Shown piece by piece: positions 45,525 through 55,560 of a stretch of 64,000 bases of DNA. Under the pieces are notes generated by a model that saw nothing but the letters and a program-made list of their open reading frames with translations, did no database searches and was not told where the DNA came from. The first letter of the stretch is position 1. Every line of letters begins with the position of its first letter. The translations under genes were made by a program, and so were the position numbers. This DNA is from Burkholderiaceae bacterium 16 (GTDB lineage Bacteria > Pseudomonadota > Gammaproteobacteria > Burkholderiales > Burkholderiaceae). The stretch is from the NCBI GenBank assembly GCA_000955785.1, contig JYOD01000008.1, positions 124,001-188,000 on the forward strand, given 5' to 3'.

Positions 45525-45962
45525 ATGGCAGCGATACAGCGCCGCGGCGGCTCGCGCCGCCGGGCCAGCGCCGACATCAATGTCGTGCCCTACATCGACG
45601 TGATGCTGGTGCTGCTCGTCATTTTCATGGTGGCCGCACCGATCGTGAACCCTGCCGTGGTCGATCTGCCCAGCGTGGCCAATGCCACGCAGCAGCAGAA
45701 AGCGCCGCCCATCGTCGTTACCGTCCATGAAGACGGCGCGCTCACCGCGCGCGGCAAGGATGGCGCCGGCAATGCCTTCGAGCGCAAGCTCGACAAGCAG
45801 GGCCTGATCGATTTCGTGCACCAGCGCCAAAACGAGAATCCCGACCAGCCGGTGGTGATCGCTGCCGACCGCTCGGTCAAGTACGAGGCCGTGCTCGACG
45901 TGATGTCGGTGCTAAAGGCCGATGGCGTGAAGCGCGTCGGCCTGATGGTCAAGCCCAAGTAA
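45525..45962 (+). CDS. tolR: Tol-Pal system protein TolR
   Basis: TolR (145 aa) is an ExbD-family protein with one N-terminal membrane helix. ADINVVPYIDVMLVLLVIFMV places the proton-binding Asp in PYIDVML. The periplasmic domain follows, with VVIAADRSVKYEAVLDVM. It partners TolQ, encoded just upstream, and TolA downstream. Confidence 0.97.
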   Translation: MAAIQRRGGSRRRASADINVVPYIDVMLVLLVIFMVAAPIVNPAVVDLPSVANATQQQKAPPIVVTVHEDGALTARGKDGAGNAFERKLDKQGLIDFVHQRQNENPDQPVVIAADRSVKYEAVLDVMSVLKADGVKRVGLMVKPK

Positions 45963-45977
45963 GCACCGCCGCCCGCC

Positions 45978-47174
45978 ATGAAGACCGCCGCCTATCCTTA
46001 TCAGCCGGCCCCGGAGCGGGGAACCCTGCGTTCCTTCCTGCTCGCGGTTTTCATGCACCTGCTGCTTGGCATCGTGCTGTATTTTGGCGTGCACTGGCAG
46101 AGCAGCACGCCCGTCGGCGCCGAAGCCGAACTCTGGGACGAAATCCCCGCAACCCCCGCGCCGACGCCGCTTCCCGCTCCAATGCCCGCACCTGTGGCGG
46201 TGGACCAGGCGCGCCCCGCGCCGCCCGCGCCGGCAGTGAAGTCGCGCGCCGAAGAAGACGCCGAGATCGCCCTCCAGCAGCAAAAGCGCCGCCAGGCCGA
46301 AGCCGCCGCCCGCGAGGAGGCGCGCAAGCAGGCCGACCTGCGCGCGCGCCAGGAAGCCGAGCGCCAGGAGGCGGCCCGCAAGGAAGCCCAGCATAAGGAA
46401 GACCTGCGCCGCGAAGAACAACGTCGCGAGGAGCAGAAGAAGGAAGATCAGAAGAAGGAGGCCCAGCGCAAGGACGACGCGCGCAAGCAGGCCGCCATCC
46501 AGCACGATCAACAGCGCAAGGAACAGGCCGAGCGCGAGCGCAAGGAAGCCGAAGCGAAGGCCCGCGCCGATGCCAAGGCCCGTGCCGAGGCCGATGCCAG
46601 GGCGCGCGCCGAGGCGGACGCCAAGGCGAAGGCGAACGCCGATGCGAAGGCCGCTGCCACCGCCAAGGCAAACGCCGATGCCAAGGCCGCTGCCACCGCC
46701 AAGGCAAACGCGGAAGCCAAGGCCGCCGCCAACGCGAAGGCCAAGGCGGATGCCGACGCCAAGGCCAAGCGCGACGCTGCCGCCAATGCCCAGCGCCATG
46801 GCGAACTGGCACGCCTGCAGGCCCTGGCCGGTGGCTCGGGTACCGCCGGTGGCGCCGGCGGCGTCGGCAGCAGCGCGGGCAGCGGCGCCGGCTCGGGCGG
46901 CAAGGCTTCGCCCGGCTACCCGGACCGCGTGCGTCGCCGCGTCAAGCCGAATATCGTATTTACTGAAGACGTGCCTGGCAATCCGGCCGCGGTGGTGTCC
47001 GTCCAGCTCGCGCCGGATGGCTCCCTGATGTCGTCGCGGCTGGCGAAGTCCAGCGGCAATGCCGCCTGGGACAGCGCAGTGCTGCGCGCCGTCGAGCGCT
47101 CGGACCCGCTACCCCGCGACGAGAATGGCAAGGCGCCGGCCAGTTTTACCATCACGTTCAAGCCGAACGACTAA
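45978..47174 (+). CDS. tolA: Tol-Pal system protein TolA
   Basis: TolA (398 aa) spans from the inner membrane to the outer-membrane Pal and TolB. Residues 20-38 form the membrane anchor. About 90-280 is a long helical domain rich in Lys, Glu and Ala. A Gly/Ser linker (285-308) leads to the C-terminal globular domain (314-398) with YPDRVRRRVKPNIVF and the SSGNAAWDSAVLRAV segment. Within the helix, residues 221-256 are a threefold repeat of a 12-residue unit (nucleotides 46638-46745). It starts 15 bases after tolR. Confidence 0.95.
   Translation: MKTAAYPYQPAPERGTLRSFLLAVFMHLLLGIVLYFGVHWQSSTPVGAEAELWDEIPATPAPTPLPAPMPAPVAVDQARPAPPAPAVKSRAEEDAEIALQQQKRRQAEAAAREEARKQADLRARQEAERQEAARKEAQHKEDLRREEQRREEQKKEDQKKEAQRKDDARKQAAIQHDQQRKEQAERERKEAEAKARADAKARAEADARARAEADAKAKANADAKAAATAKANADAKAAATAKANAEAKAAANAKAKADADAKAKRDAAANAQRHGELARLQALAGGSGTAGGAGGVGSSAGSGAGSGGKASPGYPDRVRRRVKPNIVFTEDVPGNPAAVVSVQLAPDGSLMSSRLAKSSGNAAWDSAVLRAVERSDPLPRDENGKAPASFTITFKPND
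46638..46745 (+). repeat. 36-bp tandem repeat inside tolA
   Basis: Three tandem copies of a 36-bp unit encode ADAKAAATAKAN, ADAKAAATAKAN and AEAKAAANAKAK. The first two are nearly identical in DNA. Copy number changes would alter the length of the TolA helix without a frameshift. Confidence 0.85.
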
Positions 47175-47399
47175 GGCGAGGGAGCGTGGCGATAGCGATG
47201 GCACGGGTGTTTTCGAATTGCAACAGATTGCAACCTGCGTCGAAGCCGGGCTATCCCGGCGCTAGGATGATAGGTTGCCTGACGCGGCCGGCAAATGTGC
47301 CCGGTGCACGCGATACGGGCATGCGACATGCTTGCCCGTACCACGGCTTCCAGTTTGCCGGCCGCGCTCGATGAATATTGATCTCGACTGAGGAGCAGC

Positions 47400-48728
47400 A
47401 TGCGAAAGCTTTGGGCCCCCCTTTGGCTAGCCGCACGGCGGCACAACACCCGCGCGAACGCCCTGTTTGCCTGGCTTGCCGTGGCGCTGGCCTTTTCGGC
47501 CGGCAGCGCACAGGCGCAACTGAACGTTGAAATCACCGGCGTAGGCGCCAGCCAGTTCCCGATCGCCACCGCCAATTTCCAGGGCGAAGCACAGGCCCCG
47601 CAAAATGTCACCGCCATCATCCGCGGCGACCTGCAGCGCAGTGGGCGCTTCCGCAATATCGATCCGGCTGGCGCCACAGTGGCCGAATCCGCCAATGCCG
47701 ACCTTGGCAACTGGAAGTCGCGCGGCGCCGACGCCTTCGTGGCCGGCAGCGTGACCCCGACCGGCAATGGCCAGTACGACGTGCGCTTCCGCCTCTACGA
47801 CACCGTCAAGGGCCAGAGCCTTGGCGGACTGGCCTTCACCGTCGGGCCGAACCAGTTGCGCGTCGCCGGGCACAAGATCGCCGACTACATCTACGAGAAG
47901 CTGCTGGGCGAGCGTGGCGTGTTCGCCACTCGCCTGTCCTATGTCTCGCGCGTGGGTGGGCGCTTCCAGCTGCTGATCTCGGACTCCGACGGACAGAATT
48001 CCCAGGTGGCGCTGACCAGCAACGAGCCGATCATCTCGCCTTCGTGGTCGCCGGATGGCAGCAAGGTCGCCTACGTGTCCTTCGAGGCCAAGAAGCCCGT
48101 GGTCTACGTGCACGACCTGGCAAGCGGCCGCCGTACGCTGGTGTCCAACCAGAAGGGCAACAACAGCGCGCCTTCGTGGTCGCCCGACGGGCACCACCTG
48201 GCGGTCGCGCTGTCGCGTGACGGCAATACCCAGATCTACCAGGTCAACGCCGATGGCTCCGGCCTCAAGCGCCTCACGCGCAGCAGCGCGATCGACACCG
48301 AGCCGCAATACGCGCCGGACGGCCGCGGCATCTACTTCACCAGCGATCGCGGCGGCGCGCCGCAGATCTACCGCATGCCGGCCGGCGGGGAAGAAGGCGG
48401 CGCAGCCCAGCGTGTGACCTTCAAGGGCAGCTACAACGTGAGCCCGCGCATTTCCCCCGACGGCAAGCAGCTGGCTTATATCACCCGCAGCGGCGGCTTC
48501 AAGCTGCAGCTGATGGATCTCGGCAACGGCGATGTCACGTCGCTGACCGACACCGCCAACGACGAGGCGCCGAGCTTCGCCGCCAACGGCAAGTACATTC
48601 TTTATGCCACCCGGGTGGGAGGTCGCTCGGTGCTGGCGGCAGTGTCCACTGACGGGCGTACCCGGCAGGTTTTGTCGCTCCAGTCCGGCGAGGTTCGCGA
48701 GCCGTCCTGGGGCCCATTCATGCAATAA
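47400..48728 (+). CDS. tolB: Tol-Pal system beta-propeller protein TolB
   Basis: TolB (442 aa) is periplasmic and binds Pal and TolA. The N-terminal 45 residues contain a signal peptide with a long n-region (hydrophobic [13 protein letters not shown], cleavage near AQAQ). An alpha/beta domain follows, then the six-bladed propeller with repeated [17 protein letters not shown] blade motifs ([38 protein letters not shown]). Typical length. Confidence 0.97.
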   Translation: MRKLWAPLWLAARRHNTRANALFAWLAVALAFSAGSAQAQLNVEITGVGASQFPIATANFQGEAQAPQNVTAIIRGDLQRSGRFRNIDPAGATVAESANADLGNWKSRGADAFVAGSVTPTGNGQYDVRFRLYDTVKGQSLGGLAFTVGPNQLRVAGHKIADYIYEKLLGERGVFATRLSYVSRVGGRFQLLISDSDGQNSQVALTSNEPIISPSWSPDGSKVAYVSFEAKKPVVYVHDLASGRRTLVSNQKGNNSAPSWSPDGHHLAVALSRDGNTQIYQVNADGSGLKRLTRSSAIDTEPQYAPDGRGIYFTSDRGGAPQIYRMPAGGEEGGAAQRVTFKGSYNVSPRISPDGKQLAYITRSGGFKLQLMDLGNGDVTSLTDTANDEAPSFAANGKYILYATRVGGRSVLAAVSTDGRTRQVLSLQSGEVREPSWGPFMQ

Positions 48729-48745
48729 ACGAGGAGTTCCTAGCC

Positions 48746-49255
48746 ATGACCCAAATGATGACCAAAACCCTTGCCGTCGCTGCCCTGCTGGCCCTCGGCG
48801 CTTGCAGTTCCGGCGTCAAGCTGGACGACACCGCCGGTGCCGGTGGCAAGGGCACGCCTTCGACCGACGCCCGAGCCGTGGCGCCGGTGGACGTCTCGCG
48901 CGATCCGCTGAACGACCCGAACAGCCCGCTGGCCAAGCGCAGCGTGTACTTCGACTTCGACAGCTACAGCGTCAAGTCCGACTACCAGGGCATGCTGTCC
49001 GAGCACGCCAAGTACCTGGCCGCCAACAAGGGCCGCCGCATCCTGATCCAGGGCAACACCGACGAGCGCGGTACCAGCGAGTACAACCTGGCGCTGGGCC
49101 AGAAGCGTGCCGAAGCCGTGCGCCGCTCCATGTCCTCGCTGGGCGTGCCGGAAAGCCAGATGGAAGCCGTCAGCCTGGGCAAGGAAAAGCCCAAGGCAAC
49201 CGGCCATGACGAAGCCTCGTGGGCGGAAAACCGTCGCGCGGACATCACGTACTAA
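48746..49255 (+). CDS. pal: peptidoglycan-associated lipoprotein Pal
   Basis: Pal (169 aa) anchors the outer membrane to peptidoglycan. The signal peptide ends in LGAC with lipidated Cys20. The OmpA-like domain (about 65-165) contains VYFDFDSYSVKSD, the peptidoglycan-binding NTDERGTSEYNLALGQKRA with key Asp and Arg, and AENRRADI at the end. It lies 17 bases after tolB. Confidence 0.98.
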   Translation: MTQMMTKTLAVAALLALGACSSGVKLDDTAGAGGKGTPSTDARAVAPVDVSRDPLNDPNSPLAKRSVYFDFDSYSVKSDYQGMLSEHAKYLAANKGRRILIQGNTDERGTSEYNLALGQKRAEAVRRSMSSLGVPESQMEAVSLGKEKPKATGHDEASWAENRRADITY

Positions 49256-49273
49256 TCTGCGGATAGCCAACTC

Positions 49274-50032
49274 ATGAAAGCACGCGTCTCCAAGTTGGTA
49301 TTGCTTACTGCGATGTCCTGCGCCAGCCTGCTGCATGTTGCGCAGGCGCGGGCCGGGGTGTTCGACGATGACGAGGCGCGCAAAGCCATCGTGACCATGC
49401 GGGACCAGTTCAACGGTTTCCAGGCAACGGCGTCGCAGCGCATCGACCAGAACAGCCGCGCCCAGCTCGACATGCAGAACCAGCTCGAGGGCCTGCGCCA
49501 GGAAGTGGCGCGGCTGCGCGGCCAGAACGAGATGCTGCAGAACGAAGTGACCGCGCTGCAGAAACAGCAGAAGGACTACTACGCCGACCTCGATGCGCGC
49601 CTGAAGAAATTCGAGCCGCAGCAGGTCACCGTGGATGGCCGGGAAGGCCTGTCGCAACCCGGCGAGAAGACCGAATACGATGCCGCGCTCAAGCAGTTCC
49701 AGACCGGGGACTTCAAGGGTGCCGGCAACGTGTTCTCGGCCTTCATCAAGAAGTACCCGCAGAGCCCGTATGTGCCGCTGGCGCAATACTGGCTAGGTAA
49801 CTCGTTGTATGCGCAGCGGGATTACAGCCGTTCCACCACGGTGCTGCAGAACATGGTGCAGGCCTATCCGGATCATCCCAAGGCGCCGGATGCGCTGATC
49901 GCCATCGCCAACAACCAGATCGAATCGGGGCAGAAGCCCGCGGCCCGCAAGACCCTGGAGCAGGTGGTAGCCAAATACCCCGGCACCGAGGGCGCGCAGG
50001 CGGCGACCAATCGCCTCAAGACGCTGAAGTAA
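49274..50032 (+). CDS. cpoB: cell division coordinator CpoB
   Basis: CpoB/YbgF (252 aa) couples Tol action to peptidoglycan synthesis at the septum. After a signal peptide (LVLLTAMSCASLLHVAQARA) comes an N-terminal coiled coil of about residues 40-110 (QLEGLRQEVARLRGQNEMLQ) used for trimerisation. TPR repeats follow (AAL.QFQTGDFKGAGNVFSAF, YAQRDYSRSTTVLQNM, KPAARKTLEQV). It closes the tol-pal operon before a terminator. Confidence 0.95.
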   Translation: MKARVSKLVLLTAMSCASLLHVAQARAGVFDDDEARKAIVTMRDQFNGFQATASQRIDQNSRAQLDMQNQLEGLRQEVARLRGQNEMLQNEVTALQKQQKDYYADLDARLKKFEPQQVTVDGREGLSQPGEKTEYDAALKQFQTGDFKGAGNVFSAFIKKYPQSPYVPLAQYWLGNSLYAQRDYSRSTTVLQNMVQAYPDHPKAPDALIAIANNQIESGQKPAARKTLEQVVAKYPGTEGAQAATNRLKTLK

Positions 50033-50072
50033 GCGCCGCGCTGGCAGGGCGCCGGTGGCAGACGAAAGACGC

Positions 50073-50096
50073 AAGGCCCGCATCCGCGGGCCTTTT
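50073..50096 (+). terminator. intrinsic terminator of the tol-pal operon
   Basis: A 9-bp stem (50073-50081 with 50086-50094, 4-nt loop) precedes a short T tract. It stands between cpoB and queC. Confidence 0.8.
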
Positions 50097-50170
50097 GTCG
50101 TGGTCGCGCTAAAATACGCGATTCGCCCCCGAATTTTGCGTGGCGCCGCCAGGCGCCGCCCCCTGCCATC

Positions 50171-50854
50171 ATGAAAAAACGCGCTATCGTCCTGCTTTCC
50201 GGCGGCCTGGACTCCGCCACCGTCTTAGCCATGGCCAATGCACAGGATTTCGAGACCTATGCGCTGTCGATGCGCTATGGCCAGCGCCATTCCTCGGAAC
50301 TGGAGGCAGCCAAGCGCGTGGCGGCGGCCCTGGGCGCGGTGCGCCACGAGATCATCGACCTCGACCTGCGCCGCTTCGGCGGCTCGGCGCTGACCGACGA
50401 TAGGCTGGACGTGCCCACCGACGGCGCGGTCGGCGGGATTCCGGTCACCTATGTGCCGGCCCGCAATACCATCATGCTCTCGCTGGCCCTGGGCTGGGCC
50501 GAGGCCATTGGCGGCCGCGACCTGTTCTTCGGCGCCAACGCGGTCGATTACTCAGGCTATCCGGATTGCCGGCCCGAGTATGTTTCGGCCTACGAGACGC
50601 TTGCCAACCTGGCCACCAAGGCCGGCGTGGAAGGCGAGCGCATCCGCGTGCACGCGCCCATCATCGACATGACCAAGGGCGAGATCATCCGCGCCGGCGT
50701 CAGGCTCGGGGTGGACTACGGCATGACGGTGTCGTGCTACAAGGCCGACGACGACGGCCGCGCCTGCGGCGTATGCGACTCCTGCCGCATCCGCCGCGCG
50801 GGTTTCGAGGCCGCCGGCGTGCCCGATCCAACCCGCTACCAGGGCGCCGCCTGA
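50171..50854 (+). CDS. queC: 7-cyano-7-deazaguanine synthase
   Basis: QueC (227 aa) converts 7-carboxy-7-deazaguanine to preQ0 in queuosine synthesis, using ATP. The PP-loop motif [15 protein letters not shown] is at residues 8-22. Four zinc Cys appear in [32 protein letters not shown] is another conserved block. Normal length. It is often next to tol-pal in proteobacteria. Confidence 0.97.
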   Translation: MKKRAIVLLSGGLDSATVLAMANAQDFETYALSMRYGQRHSSELEAAKRVAAALGAVRHEIIDLDLRRFGGSALTDDRLDVPTDGAVGGIPVTYVPARNTIMLSLALGWAEAIGGRDLFFGANAVDYSGYPDCRPEYVSAYETLANLATKAGVEGERIRVHAPIIDMTKGEIIRAGVRLGVDYGMTVSCYKADDDGRACGVCDSCRIRRAGFEAAGVPDPTRYQGAA

Positions 50855-50937
50855 CTGTTGCGCAACAAGAGCGCGCGCTCGCGCGCACTCAACCCTGACG
50901 CCGCACACACCCGTTCCGATTCCCCCGCCGGATACTC

Positions 50938-52053
50938 ATGCCCGATATCGATCTCGCAGCGCTCAGCCGTACCATACTGGCGAGCACCTTCATCCTGACC
51001 TTCCTGTTTGGGGTGGTGCTCCAGCGCACGCACTTCTGCACCATGGGCGCGGTCTCCGACATCGTCAACATGGGCGACTGGAGCCGCATGCGCATGTGGG
51101 GCCTCGCCATCGGCGTGGCCATGATAGGCACCGCCGGGCTGGCGGCGGGCGGTTACATCGATCCCGCCAAGACCATCTATGCCGCAAGCAAGCTCAGCTG
51201 GCTTTCCGCGCTGGTGGGCGGGCTGATGTTCGGCTTCGGCATGGTGCTGGCCTCGGGATGCGGCAGCAAGACCCTGGTGCGCATCGGCGCGGGCAACCTG
51301 AAATCGCTGGTGGTATTCGTCTTCCTCGGGCTGTCCGCCTATATGACGTTGCGCGGCCTGTTCGGCGTGATTCGCGTGAATACCGTCGATGCGGTGACGC
51401 TCACGCTGCCCACCACGCAGGACCTGCCCTCGGTGCTGGCGCATGCCAGCGGCATGGCGCGTGCCACCCTGCAGCTTGGCATCGGGCTGGTGCTGGGCGG
51501 AGCGCTGGTGATCTGGGCGCTGGCCGGACGCGGCTTCCGAACTTTCGATAACCTGCTGGGCGGCATTGCGGTGGGGCTCATCATCGTGGCGATGTGGTAC
51601 GTCTCGGGGCATATTGGCTATGTGTCCGAAGATCCCAACACGCTCGAAGAGCTGTTCGTGGGTACCAATAGCGGCCGCATGGAAAGCCTGAGCTTCGTCG
51701 CTCCGTATGCCTATGCGCTGGACTGGCTGATGATGTTCAGCGACAAGAGCAAGGTATTGACCATTGGCATCGTCAGCGTGTTCGGCGTGGTGGCCGGGGC
51801 CGCCGCCTATGCGCTGGTCACGCGCACCTTCCGCTGGGAAGGCTTTGGCAGCGCCGAGGACGTTGGCAACCATCTGGTGGGCGGCATCCTGATGGGCGCA
51901 GGCGGCGTGACGGCCCTGGGCTGCACGATCGGCCAGGGCTTGTCGGGTGTATCGACGCTGGCAATCGGCTCGTTTATTGCGCTGGCCGGCATCCTGGCCG
52001 GCTCGGTGCTGGGCTTCCGCTACCAGATATGGCGCCTTGAGCGCATGATCTAG
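50938..52053 (+). CDS. YeeE/YedE family transporter
   Basis: A 371-aa membrane protein with about nine or more transmembrane helices. The YeeE/YedE (TsuA-like) features are QRTHFCTMGAVSD, VLASGCGSKTLVRIGAGNLKSL, and ALGCTIGQGLSGVSTLA. The conserved cysteines in these loops relay thiosulfate in TsuA. It probably imports a sulfur compound. It begins 83 bases after queC on the same strand, but no functional link is obvious. Confidence 0.88.
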   Translation: MPDIDLAALSRTILASTFILTFLFGVVLQRTHFCTMGAVSDIVNMGDWSRMRMWGLAIGVAMIGTAGLAAGGYIDPAKTIYAASKLSWLSALVGGLMFGFGMVLASGCGSKTLVRIGAGNLKSLVVFVFLGLSAYMTLRGLFGVIRVNTVDAVTLTLPTTQDLPSVLAHASGMARATLQLGIGLVLGGALVIWALAGRGFRTFDNLLGGIAVGLIIVAMWYVSGHIGYVSEDPNTLEELFVGTNSGRMESLSFVAPYAYALDWLMMFSDKSKVLTIGIVSVFGVVAGAAAYALVTRTFRWEGFGSAEDVGNHLVGGILMGAGGVTALGCTIGQGLSGVSTLAIGSFIALAGILAGSVLGFRYQIWRLERMI

Positions 52054-52076
52054 CTCGAACGTTTAACGCGCTAAGG

Positions 52077-52106
52077 TTGACATTAGGGCCAAGATATTCC
52101 TATAAT
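52077..52106 (+). promoter_or_regulatory. sigma-70 promoter of tRNA-Lys
   Basis: TTGACA (52077-52082) and TATAAT (52101-52106) are both perfect consensus hexamers separated by 18 bases. The tRNA begins 19 bases after the -10 box. Confidence 0.9.
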
Positions 52107-52124
52107 CGCGGCTTCAGTTTTTCC

Positions 52125-52200
52125 GGGTCGTTAGCTCAGTCGGTAGAGCAGCGGACTTTTAATCCGTTGGTCGCGTGTTCGAGTCACGCACGACCCACCA
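52125..52200 (+). tRNA. tRNA-Lys (anticodon TTT)
   Basis: A 76-nt cloverleaf with acceptor GGGTCGT/ACGACCC, discriminator A and encoded CCA. The anticodon loop CTTTTAA gives TTT. D arm GCTC/GAGC and T arm GTGTTCGAGTCAC-type sequence are standard. A perfect promoter precedes it and a terminator follows. Confidence 0.97.
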
Positions 52201-52208
52201 GCATTGCG

Positions 52209-52242
52209 AAAAGGCGTAGCGGGCAACCGCTACGCCTTTTTT
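52209..52242. terminator. strong intrinsic terminator after tRNA-Lys
   Basis: A 14-bp perfect stem (52209-52222 with 52227-52240, loop GCAA) is followed by six or more Ts. It serves tRNA-Lys and, through its AAAA arm, possibly the converging peptidase gene as well. Confidence 0.92.
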
Positions 52243-52309
52243 GTTTTGGGTCCTGGCCGGGGAAGACGGCTGGGCAGGGGACAAAAGCCTGCCCCCCGGC
52301 CAGCAGCAA

Positions 52310-54205
52310 TCAGCCTTGCCTTGCCAGGTGCCTGGCCAGAAACGCTTCCATCGCCTCATAGAAGTCGAAGCGGTTCTCCTCGTTGTGAAAGCCGTGGCCT
52401 TCGTTTTCCTTGAGCAGGTACTCCACATCGATACCACGCGCGCGTAGCGCCTCGACAATCTGGTCGCTCTCGGCCTGCTTGACGCGCGGATCGTTGGCGC
52501 CCTGAGCGACCAGCAGCGGCGTGCGGATCCGGTCCGCGAAGAACACCGGCGAGGCATCGTGCATGGCCTGGCGGTCGGTTTCGTCGTTGGGATTGCCGAT
52601 CATCTCGTACAGCATGTCGAGCATCGGCGTCCAGTACGCGGGAATCGTCTCCAGCAGCGTGAACAGGTTCGACACGCCGACATAATCGATGGCAGCGGCA
52701 TAGCGGTCCGGCGTGAAGGCGACGCCGGCAAGCGTCGCATAGCCGCCGTAGCTGCCGCCGAAGATCGCGATGCGCTTTGGATCCACGATGCCCTGCGCGA
52801 CGAGCCAGTCGACGCCGTCGTCGATGTCGTGCTGCATCGCCTTGCCCCATTGCTTGAAGCTCGCTTCCCAGAACTTGCGGCCGTAGCCGGTCGAGCCGCG
52901 GAAGTTGATCTGCAGCACCGCGTAGCCGCGGTTCGCCAGCAACTGCACCTCGGGGTTGAAGCCCCAGTCGTCGCGCGTCCAGGGGCCACCGTGCGGGTTG
53001 ACCACGAGCGGCAGGCCCAGGGGCGCGGGCTCGCCCGCGGCGGCTACCGGCAGCGTCAGGTAGCCATGGATCTGCAGGCCGTCGCGCGAGGTGAACCGGA
53101 TCGGCCGCATGCTGGCCATATCGGCTTCATCGAGCCACGGCAGCACCTTGCCTAGCGTGACCAGCTTGCGCGTGCCGCTGTCGTACAGGTAGCGGGTGCC
53201 GGCGGTCTTGTCGCTCGACACGGAGACGATCATGCGGGTCTCGTCGCGCGTGAGGCTGGTGATGTGGTGCTCGTAGCCCGGCAACTGCCGTTCCAGGTCG
53301 GCATGGATCTGCCTGGCGTGCGCGTCGAAGAAATGGCGGTGCGTCTTCCAGTCCGTGTACCAGGCGGCGCTCAGCACACGACGATGACGTGAGTAGCTCA
53401 GGCCGCCGACGTCGACTTCATCGTGCTCGAAGACCAGCCGGCCTTCCTGCGCCGTCTGCGGATCGAATTCGAAGATCGCCAGCTTGTCGCGTCCGCGATT
53501 GGATTGCACATACAACTGCTTGTTGTCGAAGGTGAAGAACAGCGGCGCGACCGTCTCGCGGAAATCGGTAGTCAGGATCGGGCGGAAGGGCTGCTCCTCG
53601 GTATCGCGATAGAGCAGGGTGGTATTCACGCCGTCGCTGGCGGTCGCCACGCGCAGGCGGCCGGCGTGATCGGTGCCCCAGCTCATCACATTGCCGGGGT
53701 TCTCGGCGATCTGCACCGACTCGCCGGTCACGACATCGACGCGCAGCACATCGAAGACCTGCGGGTCGCGCTTGTTGTGCGACAGCAGGATATGGCGCTC
53801 GTCGTCCTCGAGATCGTCGACGATCTCGGCCCGTACGCCGGGGTACGGCGTCAGGTCGACCGGGTCGCCGCCGTCGATCGGCACCGACAGCACGTGGAAG
53901 TTTTCGTCGCCGCCAAAGTCTTTCACGTAGAGGATGTGCGCGTTGCCTTTCCAGGCATGGAAGGGCAGGTCACGCTCGGTTTCGCGGGTCAGCGGCCGGG
54001 CTTCGCCCAGCAGGTTGCCGTCGGCGTCGATGGCCTGCACGAAAATATTCTGGCGGCCCTGATGCCTGGCCAGGAACGACAGGTGACGTCCATCCGGAGA
54101 GATCGAGAACTGGGAGCGGTCCGGCTTGCGAAACAGTTCGCGCACGCTGTAGTGCTTTACCTTCGCGGGTGCCTGCGCACCGGATGACTCGTGGTTTTGA
54201 CGCAA
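52310..54205 (-). CDS. S9 family peptidase (prolyl oligopeptidase/acylaminoacyl-peptidase type)
   Basis: A 631-aa serine peptidase. The first 370 or so residues form a beta-propeller with WD-like blades ([17 protein letters not shown]). The C-terminal alpha/beta hydrolase domain has the nucleophile in GGSYGGYA, the Asp in [12 protein letters not shown] and the His in NEGHGFHNE. No signal peptide is visible, so it is probably cytoplasmic and hydrolyses short peptides or acylated N-termini. GTG/ATG choice upstream is uncertain, as the first 20 residues are not conserved. Confidence 0.92.
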   Translation of the reverse strand: MRQNHESSGAQAPAKVKHYSVRELFRKPDRSQFSISPDGRHLSFLARHQGRQNIFVQAIDADGNLLGEARPLTRETERDLPFHAWKGNAHILYVKDFGGDENFHVLSVPIDGGDPVDLTPYPGVRAEIVDDLEDDERHILLSHNKRDPQVFDVLRVDVVTGESVQIAENPGNVMSWGTDHAGRLRVATASDGVNTTLLYRDTEEQPFRPILTTDFRETVAPLFFTFDNKQLYVQSNRGRDKLAIFEFDPQTAQEGRLVFEHDEVDVGGLSYSRHRRVLSAAWYTDWKTHRHFFDAHARQIHADLERQLPGYEHHITSLTRDETRMIVSVSSDKTAGTRYLYDSGTRKLVTLGKVLPWLDEADMASMRPIRFTSRDGLQIHGYLTLPVAAAGEPAPLGLPLVVNPHGGPWTRDDWGFNPEVQLLANRGYAVLQINFRGSTGYGRKFWEASFKQWGKAMQHDIDDGVDWLVAQGIVDPKRIAIFGGSYGGYATLAGVAFTPDRYAAAIDYVGVSNLFTLLETIPAYWTPMLDMLYEMIGNPNDETDRQAMHDASPVFFADRIRTPLLVAQGANDPRVKQAESDQIVEALRARGIDVEYLLKENEGHGFHNEENRFDFYEAMEAFLARHLARQG

Positions 54206-54251
54206 TGCTCACTCCTTGGTGTGTTTGGGACCGGCAAATACAGCGGCGGGC

Positions 54252-55412
54252 TCAATCCGTGTGGGCCGCCTTGGGGCGCGCGTCGCCGCGGGCGCCGGCT
54301 GGGTCTTCCGGCGGTGCCGGTGGCGTGGAATCCTTGTCCTGAGCCGCATCGCGGCGCTCGATTTCGTCGCGCGTCGAGGTGGACAGGTCCCAGCTGGCGA
54401 TAAACAGCGCGGCGATCAGCGGACCGATGACGAAGCCATTCAGCCCGAACAGCGCCATCCCGCCCAGCGTGGAGATCAGCACCACCCAGTCGGGCATGCG
54501 GGTGTCCTTGCCGACCAGGATGGGGCGCAGGACGTTATCCACCGCGCCGATCACCACCGCGCAGAAGCCGATCAGGATCGAGCCTTTGCCCACATCGCCG
54601 GTCAGCAGGAAGTAGATGGCCACCGGCCCCCAGATCAGGGCGGCGCCCACGGCCGGCAGCAGCGACAGGAAGGCCATCAGCACGCCCCATAGCAGCGAGC
54701 CCTGGATGCCGAGTATCCAGAAGATCAGTCCGCCCAGCGCGCCTTGCACCGCGGCGACGGCGATATTGCCCTTGACCGTGGCACGGGCCACGGTGGTGAA
54801 CTTGCGCAGCAGGTGCTGCTTGTGCGGCTCGCTCAGGGGGATGGCCTGCATGATCAGCCGTGAAATCTGCAGACCATCGCGCAGCAGGAAGAACAGCAGG
54901 TACAGCATCACGCCGAAGCTGACCACGAACTGGAAGGTGTTCTGTCCGATACTCAGCGCCTGCGTGGCGATGATCTGGCTGGCCTGGGCGGCGCCATTGG
55001 TGAGCTTTTGCTGCAAGTCGCCGATATCGAGGAGGCCGAAGCGGTCCAGCACCCGTCCCACCGAAGGCGGCAGCGCGTGCACGGCCTGCTGGAAGTAGGC
55101 GCCGAAATTGAGTTGCCCCGACCTGATCTGCTGGTAGACCGTGCCGCCTTCCCGGAGCAGGGCGCCGGTGACGAAGATCAGCGGCAGCACCACGATCAAC
55201 ATGCACAGTGTCAAGGTGGTCAGCGACGCCAGGTTGCGCCGGCCGCCCATGCGGCGGGTCAGCCAGTTGTTGGGCGGCGTGAAGATGATGGCCAGGATGG
55301 TGCCCCAGAACACCGCGCCAAAGAAGGGCGAGAGGACGAAGCAAAAGGCTACCGAGACTACTGCCAGCAGCAGATAGAACGCCTTCTGCTGCATATCCGA
55401 TCGATGGGTCAT
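54252..55412 (-). CDS. AI-2E family transporter (PerM-like membrane protein)
   Basis: A 386-aa polytopic membrane protein with eight or so predicted helices. The N-terminal FYLLLAVVSVAFCFVLSPFFGAVFW and the C-terminal GPLIAALFIASWDL are in line with the PerM/TqsA family. Characterised members export autoinducer-2 or act as Na+/H+ antiporters; the role here is not known. A Pro/Ala/Asp-rich cytoplasmic tail closes the protein. ATG 55412 is used because the 89-residue in-frame extension upstream has no membrane helix or domain. Confidence 0.88.
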   Translation of the reverse strand: MTHRSDMQQKAFYLLLAVVSVAFCFVLSPFFGAVFWGTILAIIFTPPNNWLTRRMGGRRNLASLTTLTLCMLIVVLPLIFVTGALLREGGTVYQQIRSGQLNFGAYFQQAVHALPPSVGRVLDRFGLLDIGDLQQKLTNGAAQASQIIATQALSIGQNTFQFVVSFGVMLYLLFFLLRDGLQISRLIMQAIPLSEPHKQHLLRKFTTVARATVKGNIAVAAVQGALGGLIFWILGIQGSLLWGVLMAFLSLLPAVGAALIWGPVAIYFLLTGDVGKGSILIGFCAVVIGAVDNVLRPILVGKDTRMPDWVVLISTLGGMALFGLNGFVIGPLIAALFIASWDLSTSTRDEIERRDAAQDKDSTPPAPPEDPAGARGDARPKAAHTD

Positions 55413-55560
55413 TGCGCTGTCCCTTGGGTCAGGTTGGCATCGCGGGGGCGCCGCACGGGCTGCCGCTGGTCGCCAAGGCGCAGCGCGCCCGCCACGGGCA
55501 AGCCCGCGCTCGAAAGGCAAGGCCAGCGTGTGCCATGGCCTTGCGTCGGGGGTTGCGGTA

